Source of the DNA: Marinobacter sp. SS21
Lineage (GTDB): Bacteria > Pseudomonadota > Gammaproteobacteria > Pseudomonadales > Oleiphilaceae
Assembly (NCBI RefSeq): GCF_028369065.1
Contig: NZ_JAQNDA010000013.1
Span: 23,815-87,814, forward strand
Length of the DNA stretch: 64,000 bases
Direction: 5' to 3'
A program made the translations under genes and the position numbers. Within the stretch, counting starts at the first letter, position 1. Every line of letters begins with the position of its first letter. Of the stretch, positions 1 through 9,725 are shown piece after piece. The notes beneath the pieces are model-generated. The model did no database searches and was not told where the DNA came from. It saw only the letters and a program-made list of their open reading frames with translations.

Positions 1-286
1 CAAGGTCGCGCTCCTGCTGCAGTTGCAGCTGGTGTTGCCGGGCTACCTCGGCTTCCCGTGCGGCGATTTCTTCTGGGGTGGGCGCAGGGGCAATGGTATT
101 GATGACTCGGCCCCTGTTGTCGAGTATTTCATAGCCGCGCTGCGAGGCCTGCTGGGGTACGGTGCTGCTGATTACGGTCCGACCATTCTCGTCTTTGTAG
201 CGGTACATGCGTGCGTCCGCGATGGTCGCTGCCAATAGCAGCGAGACCGCGAGCGCCGAGCTGAGAATGTTCGTTGTGCGTTTCAT
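1..286 (-). CDS. DUF4124 domain-containing periplasmic protein (3' end outside window)
   Basis: Reading leftwards from an ATG at 286, the frame stays open to the window edge (95 codons). The product starts with a signal peptide (KRTT, then a hydrophobic run, cleaved near ADA), followed by MYRYKDENGRTV, the usual opening of the DUF4124 domain found in many gammaproteobacterial envelope proteins, and then a Gln/Glu-rich tail (QHQLQLQQERD) that looks helical. The function of DUF4124 proteins is unknown; periplasmic location is inferred from the signal peptide. It is divergent from nothing nearby: pyrE lies upstream on the same strand, 92 bases away, so the two could share a transcript. The C-terminus cannot be described. 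Confidence 0.75.
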   Translation of the reverse strand, partial: MKRTTNILSSALAVSLLLAATIADARMYRYKDENGRTVISSTVPQQASQRGYEILDNRGRVINTIAPAPTPEEIAAREAEVARQHQLQLQQERDL

Positions 287-378
287 AGATCGACGGAGTC
301 GCTCCGGTAATGACGTCGCAGTTGACCGCATCTGTCCAGCCGCAGTGCGCATCCAGTTGTCAGATTAGCAAAAGGCCA

Positions 379-1017
379 TTAGATGCCATAGCGCTCCCGA
401 TAGGCTGCCACACGTTGAGCGTGGTCGTCGAAACCTGGTTGGGATTGCAGATAGGACAGCACTTGCTCCAGCTTGATGATACTGACCACCGGAATCTGGT
501 AGTCCTGCTCCACTTCCTGAATGGCGGACAGCGTGCCGTTGCCGCGCTCCTGGCGGTCGAGCGCGATCAGCACGCCTGCCGGTTGGGCGCCGGCCGCGTG
601 AATCAGGTCGATGGATTCGCGGATGGCGGTACCGGCGGTGATGACGTCGTCGATGATCAGCACCTTGCCGGCCAGCGGTGCGCCGACAATGTTGCCGCCC
701 TCGCCGTGGTCCTTCTTCTCTTTTCGGTTGAAGGCGAAGGGGCGGTTATCGCCGGCCTGGGAGAGGGCCAGTGCGGTGGTGCAGGCCAGTGGTATGCCCT
801 TATAGGCAGGCCCGAAAATAATGTCATAATTCAAGCCGCTACGTTGCAGGGCCGCGGCATAGGCACGGCTGAGCTGCACCAGATCGTCGCCGGTGTTGAA
901 CAGGCCAGCGTTGAAAAAGTAGGGGCTGGTGCGCCCTGACTTGAGGGTGAATTCGCCAAAACGCAGCACGTTCCGGCTAATGGCAAAATCGATGAATTCT
1001 TGCTGATAGTCTTGCAT
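379..1017 (-). CDS. pyrE: Orotate phosphoribosyltransferase
   Basis: Converts orotate and PRPP to orotidine 5'-phosphate in the fifth step of pyrimidine synthesis; cytosolic. The 212-residue product has the family opening [13 protein letters not shown], the [14 protein letters not shown] substrate loop, the YKGIPL region, and the PRPP-binding motif [13 protein letters not shown]. An upstream in-frame start at 1077 would add 20 residues with no counterpart in the family, so the ATG at 1017 is used; 212 residues matches the family length (213 in E. coli). It is divergent from crc with an 81-base gap, the same arrangement as in Pseudomonas. Confidence 0.95.
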   Translation of the reverse strand: MQDYQQEFIDFAISRNVLRFGEFTLKSGRTSPYFFNAGLFNTGDDLVQLSRAYAAALQRSGLNYDIIFGPAYKGIPLACTTALALSQAGDNRPFAFNRKEKKDHGEGGNIVGAPLAGKVLIIDDVITAGTAIRESIDLIHAAGAQPAGVLIALDRQERGNGTLSAIQEVEQDYQIPVVSIIKLEQVLSYLQSQPGFDDHAQRVAAYRERYGI

Positions 1018-1098
1018 GACAAGGCTTCTGGCGAGGTAGGTTCTTTTAAATATGGCTAAAACCGGTATCATACACACAAACCGAATCAGGGAACACGT

Positions 1099-1905
1099 AT
1101 GCGGGTAGTATCAATCAGCGTCAATGGCCTCGAGCAGGCCATTGAGCGAGGCTTTTTCGACTGGCTGGGCAGGCAGGATGCTGACGTGGTGTGCGTTCAG
1201 GATCATCGCATGCGCGCCTACGAAATTGAGGATCGTCAGCTGATTCCGGAGGGTTACGAAGCCTACTTTATCGACGGTGAGCGCAACGAGGACGGCGGTG
1301 TCGGTATCTACACCCGTCACTTCCCCAAGGCCATCATGTATGGCTTTGCCAACGAGCAGGCCGATCGGGAAGGTCGTTTCATCCAGGCGGACTTCGACAA
1401 AGTCAGTGTGGCCTGTGTGTTGGCGCCTTCGGCGTTGGGCCAGGAGGATGAGGCCATTGGCGAGGACGACCTGACCGCGCTGGACCATAAGGATGCCTTT
1501 ATGGACGCCTTCGGTCTGCATATGCAGAAGACCCTGCGTAAGCGCCGCCAGTTTATTTTCTGCGCCAACCTGCAGACGGCCCATCATGTGACCGACGCCA
1601 GTTCCCGCTACCACAAGCTCGATGTGTCCGGGTTTCTGCCCCACGAGCGGGCCTGGCTGGATCGGTTGTTTGACGAGATGGGGTGTGTTGATGCCTTCCG
1701 GGACATCAACAAGCAGAGCAATCAGTTTACCTGCTGGCCGGAGTGGGCCGAGGGCTGGCGGCGCAATGCCGGCATCCGCATCGACTATCAGCTGTTGACC
1801 CCCGGCATTCGCAAGACCATCCTCGACGGCTGGATCGATAACGAGACCCGCTTCTCCGATCACGCCCCGGTGATCATGGATTACGACATCGAGATCGGTC
1901 TCTGA
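1099..1905 (+). CDS. crc: Catabolite repression control protein Crc
   Basis: Crc works with Hfq to block translation of mRNAs carrying A-rich motifs, giving carbon catabolite repression in Pseudomonas. The 268-residue product has the exonuclease III/endonuclease/phosphatase fold ([11 protein letters not shown] at the start, [11 protein letters not shown] at the end), but catalytic positions are altered: the metal-binding QE of ExoIII is QD (CVQDHR) and the GDxN motif is CANL near residue 153. That loss of nuclease residues is also seen in Pseudomonas Crc. The pairing with pyrE and the presence of cbrA, cbrB and a crcZ locus elsewhere in this window support Crc rather than a DNA repair nuclease. 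Confidence 0.88.
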   Translation: MRVVSISVNGLEQAIERGFFDWLGRQDADVVCVQDHRMRAYEIEDRQLIPEGYEAYFIDGERNEDGGVGIYTRHFPKAIMYGFANEQADREGRFIQADFDKVSVACVLAPSALGQEDEAIGEDDLTALDHKDAFMDAFGLHMQKTLRKRRQFIFCANLQTAHHVTDASSRYHKLDVSGFLPHERAWLDRLFDEMGCVDAFRDINKQSNQFTCWPEWAEGWRRNAGIRIDYQLLTPGIRKTILDGWIDNETRFSDHAPVIMDYDIEIGL

Positions 1906-2073
1906 TACCGATGCTGGTATAGACCGTCCGCGTGTCCGGGGTCAGCGACCTTGCCGGACACGCTACAGGCCTATCCCGGTGCGCTCGTCTGTGGCCCTCC
2001 CTGGCCGGAGACGGTCCGGAAAGCTCTTCCTCAACGAACCCGCTTACTTCAGCCTGGTATCAACCAGATGGCG

Positions 2074-2790
2074 TCAGTCTTCCAGTGCCGCCTTCTGGAT
2101 GGCAAACACCTTTTCAATGCCCTGCCGGGCCATGGCCATCATGGCGTCCAGCTCATCCTGAGCGAACGGCGCGCCCTCAGCGGTGCCCTGGATTTCGATG
2201 AAACCACCCTGGTCGGTCATGATTACGTTCATGTCGGTTTCGGCGGTGGAATCTTCCGGGTAATCCAGATCGGTCACCGGCACGCCCTGGTAGATGCCGA
2301 CGGACAGTGCCGCCACCATTTGCTGGAGCGGCGAGGTCTTCAGTCGGCCCTGTTTGACCAGGTGGTTGAGTGCGTCCACCAGCGCGACACAGCCGCCGGT
2401 GATGGCGGCGGTACGAGTGCCGCCATCGGCCTGAATGACGTCGCAGTCGATGGTGATGGTGTGCTCGCCGAGGGCACGGAGGTCAACGGCGGCCCGGAGT
2501 GAACGGCCGATCAGCCGCTGGATCTCCACGGTGCGCCCACCCTGCTTGCCGCGGGCGGCTTCGCGACCCATGCGCGAGCCGGTGGAGCGGGGCAGCATGC
2601 CGTATTCGGCGGTAACCCAGCCTTTGCCTTCGCCCCGCAGGAACGGAGGCACCTTGTTTTCCACCGAGGCGGTGCAGATTACTTTGGTGTCGCCAAACTC
2701 CACCAGCACCGAGCCTTCGGCGTGACGGGTGTAGTGGCGGGTGATTCGGATGTCTCTGGGTTGTTCCGGCGTTCTTCCGCTAGGGCGCAT
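2074..2790 (-). CDS. rph: Ribonuclease PH
   Basis: Phosphate-dependent 3'-5' exoribonuclease that trims tRNA 3' ends. The 238-residue product (same as E. coli) starts [14 protein letters not shown] and contains the conserved [32 protein letters not shown] and [15 protein letters not shown] blocks of the RNase PH fold, all in order. The open frame extends to 2868 but the extra 26 residues are not family-like, so the ATG at 2790 is chosen. It stands alone on the minus strand, divergent from yicC with about 220 bases between, a common neighbour pair in gammaproteobacteria. Confidence 0.95.
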   Translation of the reverse strand: MRPSGRTPEQPRDIRITRHYTRHAEGSVLVEFGDTKVICTASVENKVPPFLRGEGKGWVTAEYGMLPRSTGSRMGREAARGKQGGRTVEIQRLIGRSLRAAVDLRALGEHTITIDCDVIQADGGTRTAAITGGCVALVDALNHLVKQGRLKTSPLQQMVAALSVGIYQGVPVTDLDYPEDSTAETDMNVIMTDQGGFIEIQGTAEGAPFAQDELDAMMAMARQGIEKVFAIQKAALED

Positions 2791-3011
2791 AGGTAGAATG
2801 TCCTGCTGGTGCGTGGCGCTGACCGGGCGTGCCGGTGCGGTGAATGGAAAGGGGCGGCAGTATATCACGGGGCGGTGTCACTGAATAAACGACGGCGCTG
2901 CCATTGGCCGGAAGGCGGTGCAGTGGCGGTAGGCGTCGGTAAGTTCGCGGCGGTGGCCAGCACACTGCTAAACTAGAGGGCATCTGTATTTACTCAGCTT
3001 TCGGAGCCGCC

Positions 3012-3878
3012 ATGATCAGAAGTATGACCGCTTTTTCCCGTCAGGATGCTCAGGGCGAATGGGGCGCATTGACCTGCGAGATCCGGGCCGTTAACCATCG
3101 CTATCTGGAGCCTTCGTTCCGGTTGCCGGACTCGCTGCGGGAGCTGGAGAACCGGTTTCGCGAACATCTGCGCAGCCAGTTGAAACGGGGCAAGGTGGAC
3201 GTGGGCGTGCGCATTCAGCTGGCGGATTCCGCCGAGCAATCGTTTGTGATCAACCATGATCTGGCGGAGGCGCTGAACGATGCGGCCAACCAGATCAACC
3301 GGATTCTTGACAACCCTGCCCACATCAATGCCCTTGATATCATGCGCTGGCCCGGCGTCATGGCCTCGCCGGAGCAGGATATGGAACCGATCCGGGCGGC
3401 TGCGATCAGTCTGTTCGAGCGTACCGTCGCCGACTTGATGGAGGCCCGTGAGCGCGAGGGTGAACGTCTGCGGCCTTTGTTCGAGGAGCGGCTGGCGAGC
3501 ATGCAAAAAATGGTGAAGGAGGTGCGGGCGGCGATGCCCGAGCTGCTTGAGCGGCAGGCGCGTCAGCTGCGGGAGCGGTTTCAGAAGGCGCAAGTGGAGC
3601 TGGAGCCGGATCGCTTGAGCCAGGAAATGGTGATGCTGGCCCAGAAGTCCGATGTGGCGGAGGAGCTGGACCGGCTGGATGCCCATGTCGGTGAGGTGCT
3701 GGAAACCCTGCAAAGCAGCGACGCCATCGGCCGCCGCCTGGACTTTCTGATGCAGGAGCTCAACCGCGAAGCCAATACCCTGAGCAGCAAGTCCATCGAC
3801 GCCCGGGTAACCCGGGTGGCGGTCGATCTCAAGGTGCTGATAGAGCAGATGCGGGAGCAGGTGCAGAACCTCGAGTGA
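3012..3878 (+). CDS. yicC: YicC family endoribonuclease
   Basis: Member of the YicC/YloC family; in E. coli YicC has been linked to RNA cleavage and to turnover of the small RNA RyhB. The 288-residue product has the N-terminal YicC domain (MIRSMTAFSR, EIRAVNHRYLE) and the C-terminal DUF1732 part (SDVAEELDRLDAH, GRRLDFLMQELNREANT) with the expected acidic/His residues EE..R..H near residues 218-226. A ribosome binding site is not strong, but the start matches the family. It is followed 80 bases later by gmk, the same order as in many Proteobacteria. Confidence 0.93.
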   Translation: MIRSMTAFSRQDAQGEWGALTCEIRAVNHRYLEPSFRLPDSLRELENRFREHLRSQLKRGKVDVGVRIQLADSAEQSFVINHDLAEALNDAANQINRILDNPAHINALDIMRWPGVMASPEQDMEPIRAAAISLFERTVADLMEAREREGERLRPLFEERLASMQKMVKEVRAAMPELLERQARQLRERFQKAQVELEPDRLSQEMVMLAQKSDVAEELDRLDAHVGEVLETLQSSDAIGRRLDFLMQELNREANTLSSKSIDARVTRVAVDLKVLIEQMREQVQNLE

Positions 3879-3907
3879 TCGCCGGGCCGGGTGCGATGCC
3901 CGGTTGA

Positions 3908-4585
<678 letters not shown>

Positions 4586-4709
4586 TATTGGCTGTATACA
4601 AATTGAACCGGCGTCAGTAAACTACGCGGTCTGCTAAATTGCGCGTCGGCGGGAGGGATTGGCCTGCCGGTGCAAGTCACCAGTTATCATGTTCTAGTCG
4701 GGGAGTGTT

Positions 4710-4922
4710 ATGGCTCGAGTTACCGTTGAAGATTGCCTGGAAAACGTGGATAACCGCTTTCAGCTGGTTATGTTGGCCACCAAGCGTGCCCGCCAGATTG
4801 CCACCAAGGGCCACGAACCAATGGTTCCGGAAGAAAACGACAAGCCCACCGTGTTGGCGTTGCGGGAAATTGCCGAAGGCAAGGTAACCCGTTCCCTGCT
4901 TCAGGAAGACGACGACGAATAA
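4710..4922 (+). CDS. rpoZ: RNA polymerase omega subunit
   Basis: Smallest core RNA polymerase subunit; helps fold beta-prime and forms one ppGpp binding site (site 1). The product has the universal [10 protein letters not shown] opening, [15 protein letters not shown], and the [14 protein letters not shown] block. At 70 residues it is shorter than the 91-residue E. coli protein: the conserved N-terminal part is complete and the variable C-terminal tail is cut to an acidic LLQEDDDE. A rho-independent terminator follows about 100 bases downstream, before spoT. Confidence 0.94.
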   Translation: MARVTVEDCLENVDNRFQLVMLATKRARQIATKGHEPMVPEENDKPTVLALREIAEGKVTRSLLQEDDDE

Positions 4923-5017
4923 AATCCGTTGTCGCCCCAGGGTGGGGCATTGAATTCTGTCCATACGGTTTTATAGTGTATAGAAAGGGCTCGGTGCCCT
5001 GACCGTAGATGGGCATC

Positions 5018-5050
5018 GGAAAACCCGGGTGCGCGCATCCGGGTTTTTTT
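5018..5050 (+). terminator. Rho-independent terminator between rpoZ and spoT
   Basis: AAACCCGG (5021-5028) pairs with CCGGGTTT (5039-5046), the loop can add three more pairs, and the hairpin runs into a seven-T tract ending at 5050. It ends only about 32 bases before the spoT start, so spoT either needs read-through or a promoter lying inside this short gap. Confidence 0.8.
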
Positions 5051-5082
5051 GTCCGGCCCAGCAAGTGTCATTGGGAGGTGCG

Positions 5083-7230
5083 GTGTCAGCGGAGCCTACA
5101 GTCGAAGGCCTGGCCAGGGAACTTAGCAGCTATTTGGATACAACCCGCATCAACCAGGTGCGGCGGGCATACTATTACGCCGAACAGGCCCATGAGGGGC
5201 AGCGACGGCGCAGTGGTGAACCCTATGTCACCCACCCCTTGGCGGTGGCCAGCATTCTGGCCGAGCTGAAGCTGGACCATCAGAGCCTGATGGCGGCGAT
5301 GTTACACGATGTCATCGAAGACACCGGCATTCCCAAGGATGCCCTGGCCGATCAGTTCGGCGAATCGGTGGCCGAGTTGGTGGATGGGGTCAGCAAACTG
5401 ACCCAGATCGAATTCCGCTCGCGTGCCGAAGCCCAGGCGGAAAACTTCCAGAAAATGACCCTGGCTATGGCCCGGGATATTCGGGTCATCCTGGTCAAAC
5501 TTGCCGACCGTCTCCATAACATGCGTACCCTGGGCCCCCTGCCCTTTGTCAAGCGCCAGCGCATTGCGACCGAGACGCTGGATATCTATGCGCCGATCGC
5601 CAACCGGCTGGGAATGCACTCGATCTGTACCGAACTGGAGGATTTGGGCTTCTCCTCGCTCTACCCCATGCGTTCGCGCTACATTTCCCAGGCGGTGACC
5701 AAGCTGAGGGGCAGTCATCAGGAAATCATCGAGGAAATTCGCAGCAGGCTGGAAGAGAAGCTGACCGAACGGGGGCTGCCGGGGCGGATCATTGGTCGCG
5801 AGAAACATCTGAACAGCATCTACAACAAGATGAAGTTCAAGCAGAAGTCGTTTCACGAGATCATGGACGTGTACGCCTTCCGCATTATTACCGATAGCGA
5901 AGACGACTGTTACCGAATCCTGGGCGCCGTTCACAGCCTCTACAAGCCGTTGCCAGGACGCTTCAAGGACTATATAGCCATGCCCAAGGCCAATGGCTAC
6001 CAGTCCCTGCACACTACGTTGTTCGGCATGCATGTCAATATCGAGATCCAGATCCGTACCGAGGAGATGGAGCACATTGCCAACAACGGCATTGCCGCAC
6101 ACTGGATGTACAAGAGCGATCAGTCCAGCATCGCTAGTGTCAACCAGAAGCGGGTGGACCGCTGGGTGAAAGGCTTGATGGAAATGCGTGAGCGGGCGGA
6201 CGATTCGCTGGAATTCATCGAGCACGTCAAGGTCGACCTGTTTCCGGATGAAATCTACGTGTTTACGCCCAAGGGCAAGATCATGGAATTGCCCAGTGGC
6301 GCGACGCCCGTTGATTTCGCCTACGCCATTCACACCGACATCGGCAACGCCTGTGTGGCCTGTCGCATCAATCGCAATTTGGGCTCGTTGAGTCAACCGC
6401 TGCAAAGTGGCCAGACCGTGGAGGTCATCACCGCGCCCGGCGCCCGGCCCAACCCGGCGTGGCTCAGCTTTGTGGTCACCGGCAAGGCCCGCAGCAGCAT
6501 CCGCCACGTGCTCAAACACCAGAAACGAACCGAATCGGTGGATCTGGGCAAGACGCTGCTGAAGAAGTCCCTCAATGGCTTTGGCAAGAAGCTGGCGGAT
6601 CTGTCCGACAGCCAGGTGGCGGCGGTGGTACAGCACAATCAGGTAAATAGCCTGAACGACCTGCTCAGCGAGATAGGCTTGGGCAATCGCATGGCCTACC
6701 TCATTGCCCGCCAACTGGTCAGTGGCGAGGTCGGCCCCGACACTACCGAGGCCGATCTGAAACAGCCCAATGGCGGCTTTGGCCGCTCACCGGTGACCAT
6801 TCGCGGCACCGAGGGTTTGCTGGTGCGATTCGCCCAGTGTTGCAAGCCAATCCCCGGTGATCCGGTGGTTGGGGTGATGGATACCGGCAATGGTATGCTG
6901 ATTCACTCTGACACCTGCTCGCGGATACCGGAAGATGATGACGCTCGGGCTCGATTGACCCACCTCAAATGGGCCAAGGACATCACCGACGAGTTCTCCG
7001 TGGAGCTGAGGGTCGAGCTGGAGCGCCAGCGTGGCGTGATTGCCGAAGTGGCCAGTGCGGTGGCGTTGGCCGATGGCAATATCGAACGCATCAGCGTGGA
7101 AGAGCAGAATGCCCGGCTGGGGATCGTCAGTCTGGTGGTGCACGTCAACGGCCGCCGCCACCTGGCGCGTGTCATGCGACGGGTGCGCAATATCCGGGCG
7201 GTGACCCACATCAGCCGCATCCGGCATTGA
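5083..7230 (+). CDS. spoT: Bifunctional (p)ppGpp synthetase/hydrolase SpoT
   Basis: Makes and degrades the stringent response alarmone. Domains in order: HD hydrolase (H near residues 37 and 51, HDVIEDT near 75), synthetase with PGRFKDYIAMPKANGYQSLHT region, TGS (VFTPKGKIMELP near 400), and C-terminal ACT domain. The RFKD sequence is the RxKD form found in bifunctional enzymes, as opposed to ExDD of RelA. The frame is open from 5029 but that codon lies inside the terminator stem; a GTG at 5083 with GGGAGG just upstream gives 715 residues, close to E. coli SpoT (702). Followed by ridA, as in other gammaproteobacteria. Confidence 0.95.
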   Translation: MSAEPTVEGLARELSSYLDTTRINQVRRAYYYAEQAHEGQRRRSGEPYVTHPLAVASILAELKLDHQSLMAAMLHDVIEDTGIPKDALADQFGESVAELVDGVSKLTQIEFRSRAEAQAENFQKMTLAMARDIRVILVKLADRLHNMRTLGPLPFVKRQRIATETLDIYAPIANRLGMHSICTELEDLGFSSLYPMRSRYISQAVTKLRGSHQEIIEEIRSRLEEKLTERGLPGRIIGREKHLNSIYNKMKFKQKSFHEIMDVYAFRIITDSEDDCYRILGAVHSLYKPLPGRFKDYIAMPKANGYQSLHTTLFGMHVNIEIQIRTEEMEHIANNGIAAHWMYKSDQSSIASVNQKRVDRWVKGLMEMRERADDSLEFIEHVKVDLFPDEIYVFTPKGKIMELPSGATPVDFAYAIHTDIGNACVACRINRNLGSLSQPLQSGQTVEVITAPGARPNPAWLSFVVTGKARSSIRHVLKHQKRTESVDLGKTLLKKSLNGFGKKLADLSDSQVAAVVQHNQVNSLNDLLSEIGLGNRMAYLIARQLVSGEVGPDTTEADLKQPNGGFGRSPVTIRGTEGLLVRFAQCCKPIPGDPVVGVMDTGNGMLIHSDTCSRIPEDDDARARLTHLKWAKDITDEFSVELRVELERQRGVIAEVASAVALADGNIERISVEEQNARLGIVSLVVHVNGRRHLARVMRRVRNIRAVTHISRIRH

Positions 7231-7332
7231 ATCGGCGCCAGTGCGCGGGTTGGCCAGATAGCGCTGGCCGGCAGTTGACAGCGTCGCGGTGCGGGGCGAC
7301 GATGGCGGTTTTAGTGAGAAGGACCCAAGGTC

Positions 7333-7719
7333 ATGACCAACAAATCCGTGATTCAGACTGATAATGCGCCTCAGGCGATTGGCACCTATTCCCAGGCGGT
7401 GAAAGCGGGCGATACCGTGTACCTGTCCGGCCAGATTCCGCTGGTGCCGGAAACCATGGAAGTCGTTGCCGGCGACTTCGCCGACAAGACCCGGCAGGTG
7501 TTCGATAACCTCAAGGCCGTCTGTGAGGCCTCCGGCGGCGGCCTGGAGGACATCGTCAAGCTCAACATCTACATGACGGACCTGAGTAATTTCGCCACCG
7601 TCAATGAGGTCATGGCGACGTACTTCCACGAGCCGTATCCCGCCCGTGCCGCCATCGGCGTGGCGTGCTTGCCCAAGGGCGTGCCGGTGGAAATGGACGC
7701 AGTCATGGTACTGAGCTGA
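7333..7719 (+). CDS. ridA: RidA family reactive intermediate deaminase
   Basis: Hydrolyses reactive enamine/imine intermediates released by PLP enzymes such as threonine dehydratase. The 128-residue product carries the family signatures [42 protein letters not shown] with the catalytic Arg (PAR) and [12 protein letters not shown] at the C-terminus. GAGAAGGACC precedes the ATG. It lies 102 bases after spoT; the spoT-ridA order is common in gammaproteobacteria, though no direct functional link is shown here. Confidence 0.95.
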   Translation: MTNKSVIQTDNAPQAIGTYSQAVKAGDTVYLSGQIPLVPETMEVVAGDFADKTRQVFDNLKAVCEASGGGLEDIVKLNIYMTDLSNFATVNEVMATYFHEPYPARAAIGVACLPKGVPVEMDAVMVLS

Positions 7720-7763
7720 TCCCCGTCAGCCTGCGACCGGCCGCCCAGCCCCCTGCCGGCCGG

Positions 7764-8639
7764 TCACTCGCCGCGTTCCTGCTCGATCATCTCGCCGTAA
7801 CCGGCCCGGTAGTCCGGGTAACGAAAGCGAAACCCGGTTGCCAGTAACCGCCGGTTGTCGCAGCGCTTGCTGCCGGCCCGCCCAGCCGTGCGGGCATCCG
7901 GCTGCGGTGGCGCGCAGGGCACCTGCGTCCGCACCCACGTGACCACTTCATCGAGGCGCGCCGGCTCGCAGTCGCTGGCAATGTAATGATCGGCCAACGA
8001 CTCGCCAGCCAGGGCCATCCCCAGCAAGTGCGCCACCGCCGCTGCGGCATCGGCCTCATGGATCCGGTTGCTGTAGGGCCCGGGTTGGGCGGGGTTCATC
8101 TCGCCACGCTGCACCGCGCTCAGGAAGCGTCGGCGGCTGGGGCCGTAGATGCCGCTGAAGCGCACCACCGTGGCGGGAAACGGACCGGACAAGGCGGTCT
8201 GCTCGCCCTCCAGGATGCGTTGACCGCTGTGCCGCAAGGGCGCGGTGGCGCTGTCCTCGGTCACCCAGCTGTCATCGTCCTGGTGGTAGACGCTGGTGCT
8301 GCTGATAAACACCACCCGTTTCACTGGATGGCCGGATACGGCGGTGAGCAGGTTGCCAAGGCCGGTCACATAGGCCTGGCGGTAACCCTCATCGTCGTAA
8401 CGCCCCGGTGTGAGGCAATAGACGATGGCGTCCAGCGCCGGCGGCAATTGCGTGTTCAGCTGTTCCGGCGCCAACAGATCCGCTGCCACCGGCTGAACGC
8501 CCGCGGGCACTTTGTTGGCGTTGCGGCGTAAACCGTACACCGTTGCCTGGGTGCTCAGCTGGCGGGCGATCATGCCGCCCAGGGCGCCGCAGCCGGCGAC
8601 CAGAATCCGGGGTTGGCCCGGTGTTTGAGTGATTGCCAT
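7764..8639 (-). CDS. NAD(P)-dependent epimerase/dehydratase family protein (YeeZ-like)
   Basis: Short-chain dehydrogenase-type protein of about 291 residues. It opens with a Rossmann motif RILVAGCGALGGMIARQL (GxGxxG), then YCLTPGRYDD, VVFISSTSVYHQDD and a YG..RR segment; the Tyr of the extended SDR active site is in the STSVYHQ stretch. Similar proteins (E. coli YeeZ, Pseudomonas homologues) have no proven substrate. An upstream TTG at 8651 is possible, but the ATG at 8639 has AAGGA upstream and matches the fold start. It converges on ridA and is divergent from oxyR. Confidence 0.85.
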   Translation of the reverse strand: MAITQTPGQPRILVAGCGALGGMIARQLSTQATVYGLRRNANKVPAGVQPVAADLLAPEQLNTQLPPALDAIVYCLTPGRYDDEGYRQAYVTGLGNLLTAVSGHPVKRVVFISSTSVYHQDDDSWVTEDSATAPLRHSGQRILEGEQTALSGPFPATVVRFSGIYGPSRRRFLSAVQRGEMNPAQPGPYSNRIHEADAAAAVAHLLGMALAGESLADHYIASDCEPARLDEVVTWVRTQVPCAPPQPDARTAGRAGSKRCDNRRLLATGFRFRYPDYRAGYGEMIEQERGE

Positions 8640-8690
8640 AATCAATATCAATCCTTATGCTTCATCCAAGAAGGCTATGAACTGCGTTTT

Positions 8691-8726
8691 TCAGGCGGTC
8701 ATGCCCCATTCCGCATGACCGCCTGA
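8691..8726. repeat. Perfect 14-bp inverted repeat upstream of oxyR
   Basis: TCAGGCGGTCATGC (8691-8704) and GCATGACCGCCTGA (8713-8726) are exact reverse complements around an 8-base loop. It sits 29 bases before the oxyR ATG and about 50 bases from the divergent epimerase start. A T-run precedes rather than follows it on the plus strand, so it is not a standard terminator for oxyR-direction transcription. It could be an operator or an mRNA leader hairpin; which is not decidable from sequence alone. Confidence 0.8.
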
Positions 8727-8755
8727 CCACAGTAACGTTCTGACCGGAGCATTCC

Positions 8756-9718
8756 ATGACCCTCACCGAATTGCGCTATGTTGTTACTCTGGCCCGAGAA
8801 AAGCATTTTGGCCGTGCAGCGGAGCGATGTCACGTCAGCCAGCCCACGTTGAGTGTCGCGGTCAAGAAGCTCGAAGATGAACTGGGGGTGCCGCTGTTCG
8901 AGCGCAGCAAGAGCAGTATCCGGGTCACCGAGACCGGGCAGCGCATCATCGAGCAGGCGCAACGGGTGCTGGATCAGGTGGGGGTGATTCGGGACATGGC
9001 CCAGGACGGCAAGAATCAGCTCAGTTCGCCGCTTAAAGTGGGTGCCATCTACACCATCGGTCCCTACCTGTTTCCCCACCTGCTGCCGGAATTGCGGCGG
9101 GGGGCACCGGACATGCCGTTGTACATTGAGGAAAACTACACCGCCAACCTGCGTCAGAAACTGCGCCACTCGGAACTCGATGCCATCATCGTGGCGTTAC
9201 CCTTCGAGGAACCGGAGGTCGTGACCCTGCCGCTCTACGACGAACCGTTTGTGGTGTTATTGCCGGCCAGGCATCCTCTGGCGGACTCAGCGGAACTGAC
9301 GCCGGAGCAGCTGGCGCAGGAACAGATGCTGTTGCTGGGGCCGGGACACTGTTTCCGCGATCAGGTGCTGGAATCCTGTCCGCCGTTGGTGGAGGCCGTC
9401 ACCCGCCGAACGCACAGCGCGGGATCGCCGGCGCTGGTGACCGAGGGCAGCTCGCTGGAAACCATTCGCCATATGGTGGCCTCGGGGCTGGGAATTACGG
9501 TATTGCCGTTGTCCGCCGCCACCGCCATGCAATATCGGGAGGACATCCTGGTGGTGCGCCCATTCGCCCCGCCGGTGCCGTTCCGTACCGTGGCCCTGGC
9601 CTGGCGGGTGACCTTCCCCCGACCCAAGGCCATCGACATGCTGCGGCTGGCCGCCGGTCAGTGCCGGGTTATGGAACGGGCCCGCGAGGAAACCCCGGTC
9701 ACTTCCGTCAGCGCCTGA
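8756..9718 (+). CDS. oxyR: Hydrogen peroxide-sensing LysR-type regulator OxyR
   Basis: Transcription factor that activates peroxide defence genes after forming an internal disulfide. The 320-residue product has the N-terminal winged helix (LTELRYVVTLAREKHFGRAAE, VSQPTLSVAVKKLE) and a substrate domain containing GHCFRDQVLESCP; the two cysteines fall at codons 199 and 208, exactly the redox pair of E. coli OxyR. The next gene is recG, 7 bases downstream, and oxyR-recG is a known operon in Pseudomonas. No catalase or peroxiredoxin gene is in the window. Confidence 0.95.
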   Translation: MTLTELRYVVTLAREKHFGRAAERCHVSQPTLSVAVKKLEDELGVPLFERSKSSIRVTETGQRIIEQAQRVLDQVGVIRDMAQDGKNQLSSPLKVGAIYTIGPYLFPHLLPELRRGAPDMPLYIEENYTANLRQKLRHSELDAIIVALPFEEPEVVTLPLYDEPFVVLLPARHPLADSAELTPEQLAQEQMLLLGPGHCFRDQVLESCPPLVEAVTRRTHSAGSPALVTEGSSLETIRHMVASGLGITVLPLSAATAMQYREDILVVRPFAPPVPFRTVALAWRVTFPRPKAIDMLRLAAGQCRVMERAREETPVTSVSA

Positions 9719-9725
9719 GCTCATC

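Noticed and set aside
5029..5082. Earlier ATG-like start for spoT
   Set aside because: It falls within the terminator stem and adds residues with no family match.
5302..6714. 470-codon frame opposite spoT
   Set aside because: Shadow of spoT, whose domains are all recognised.
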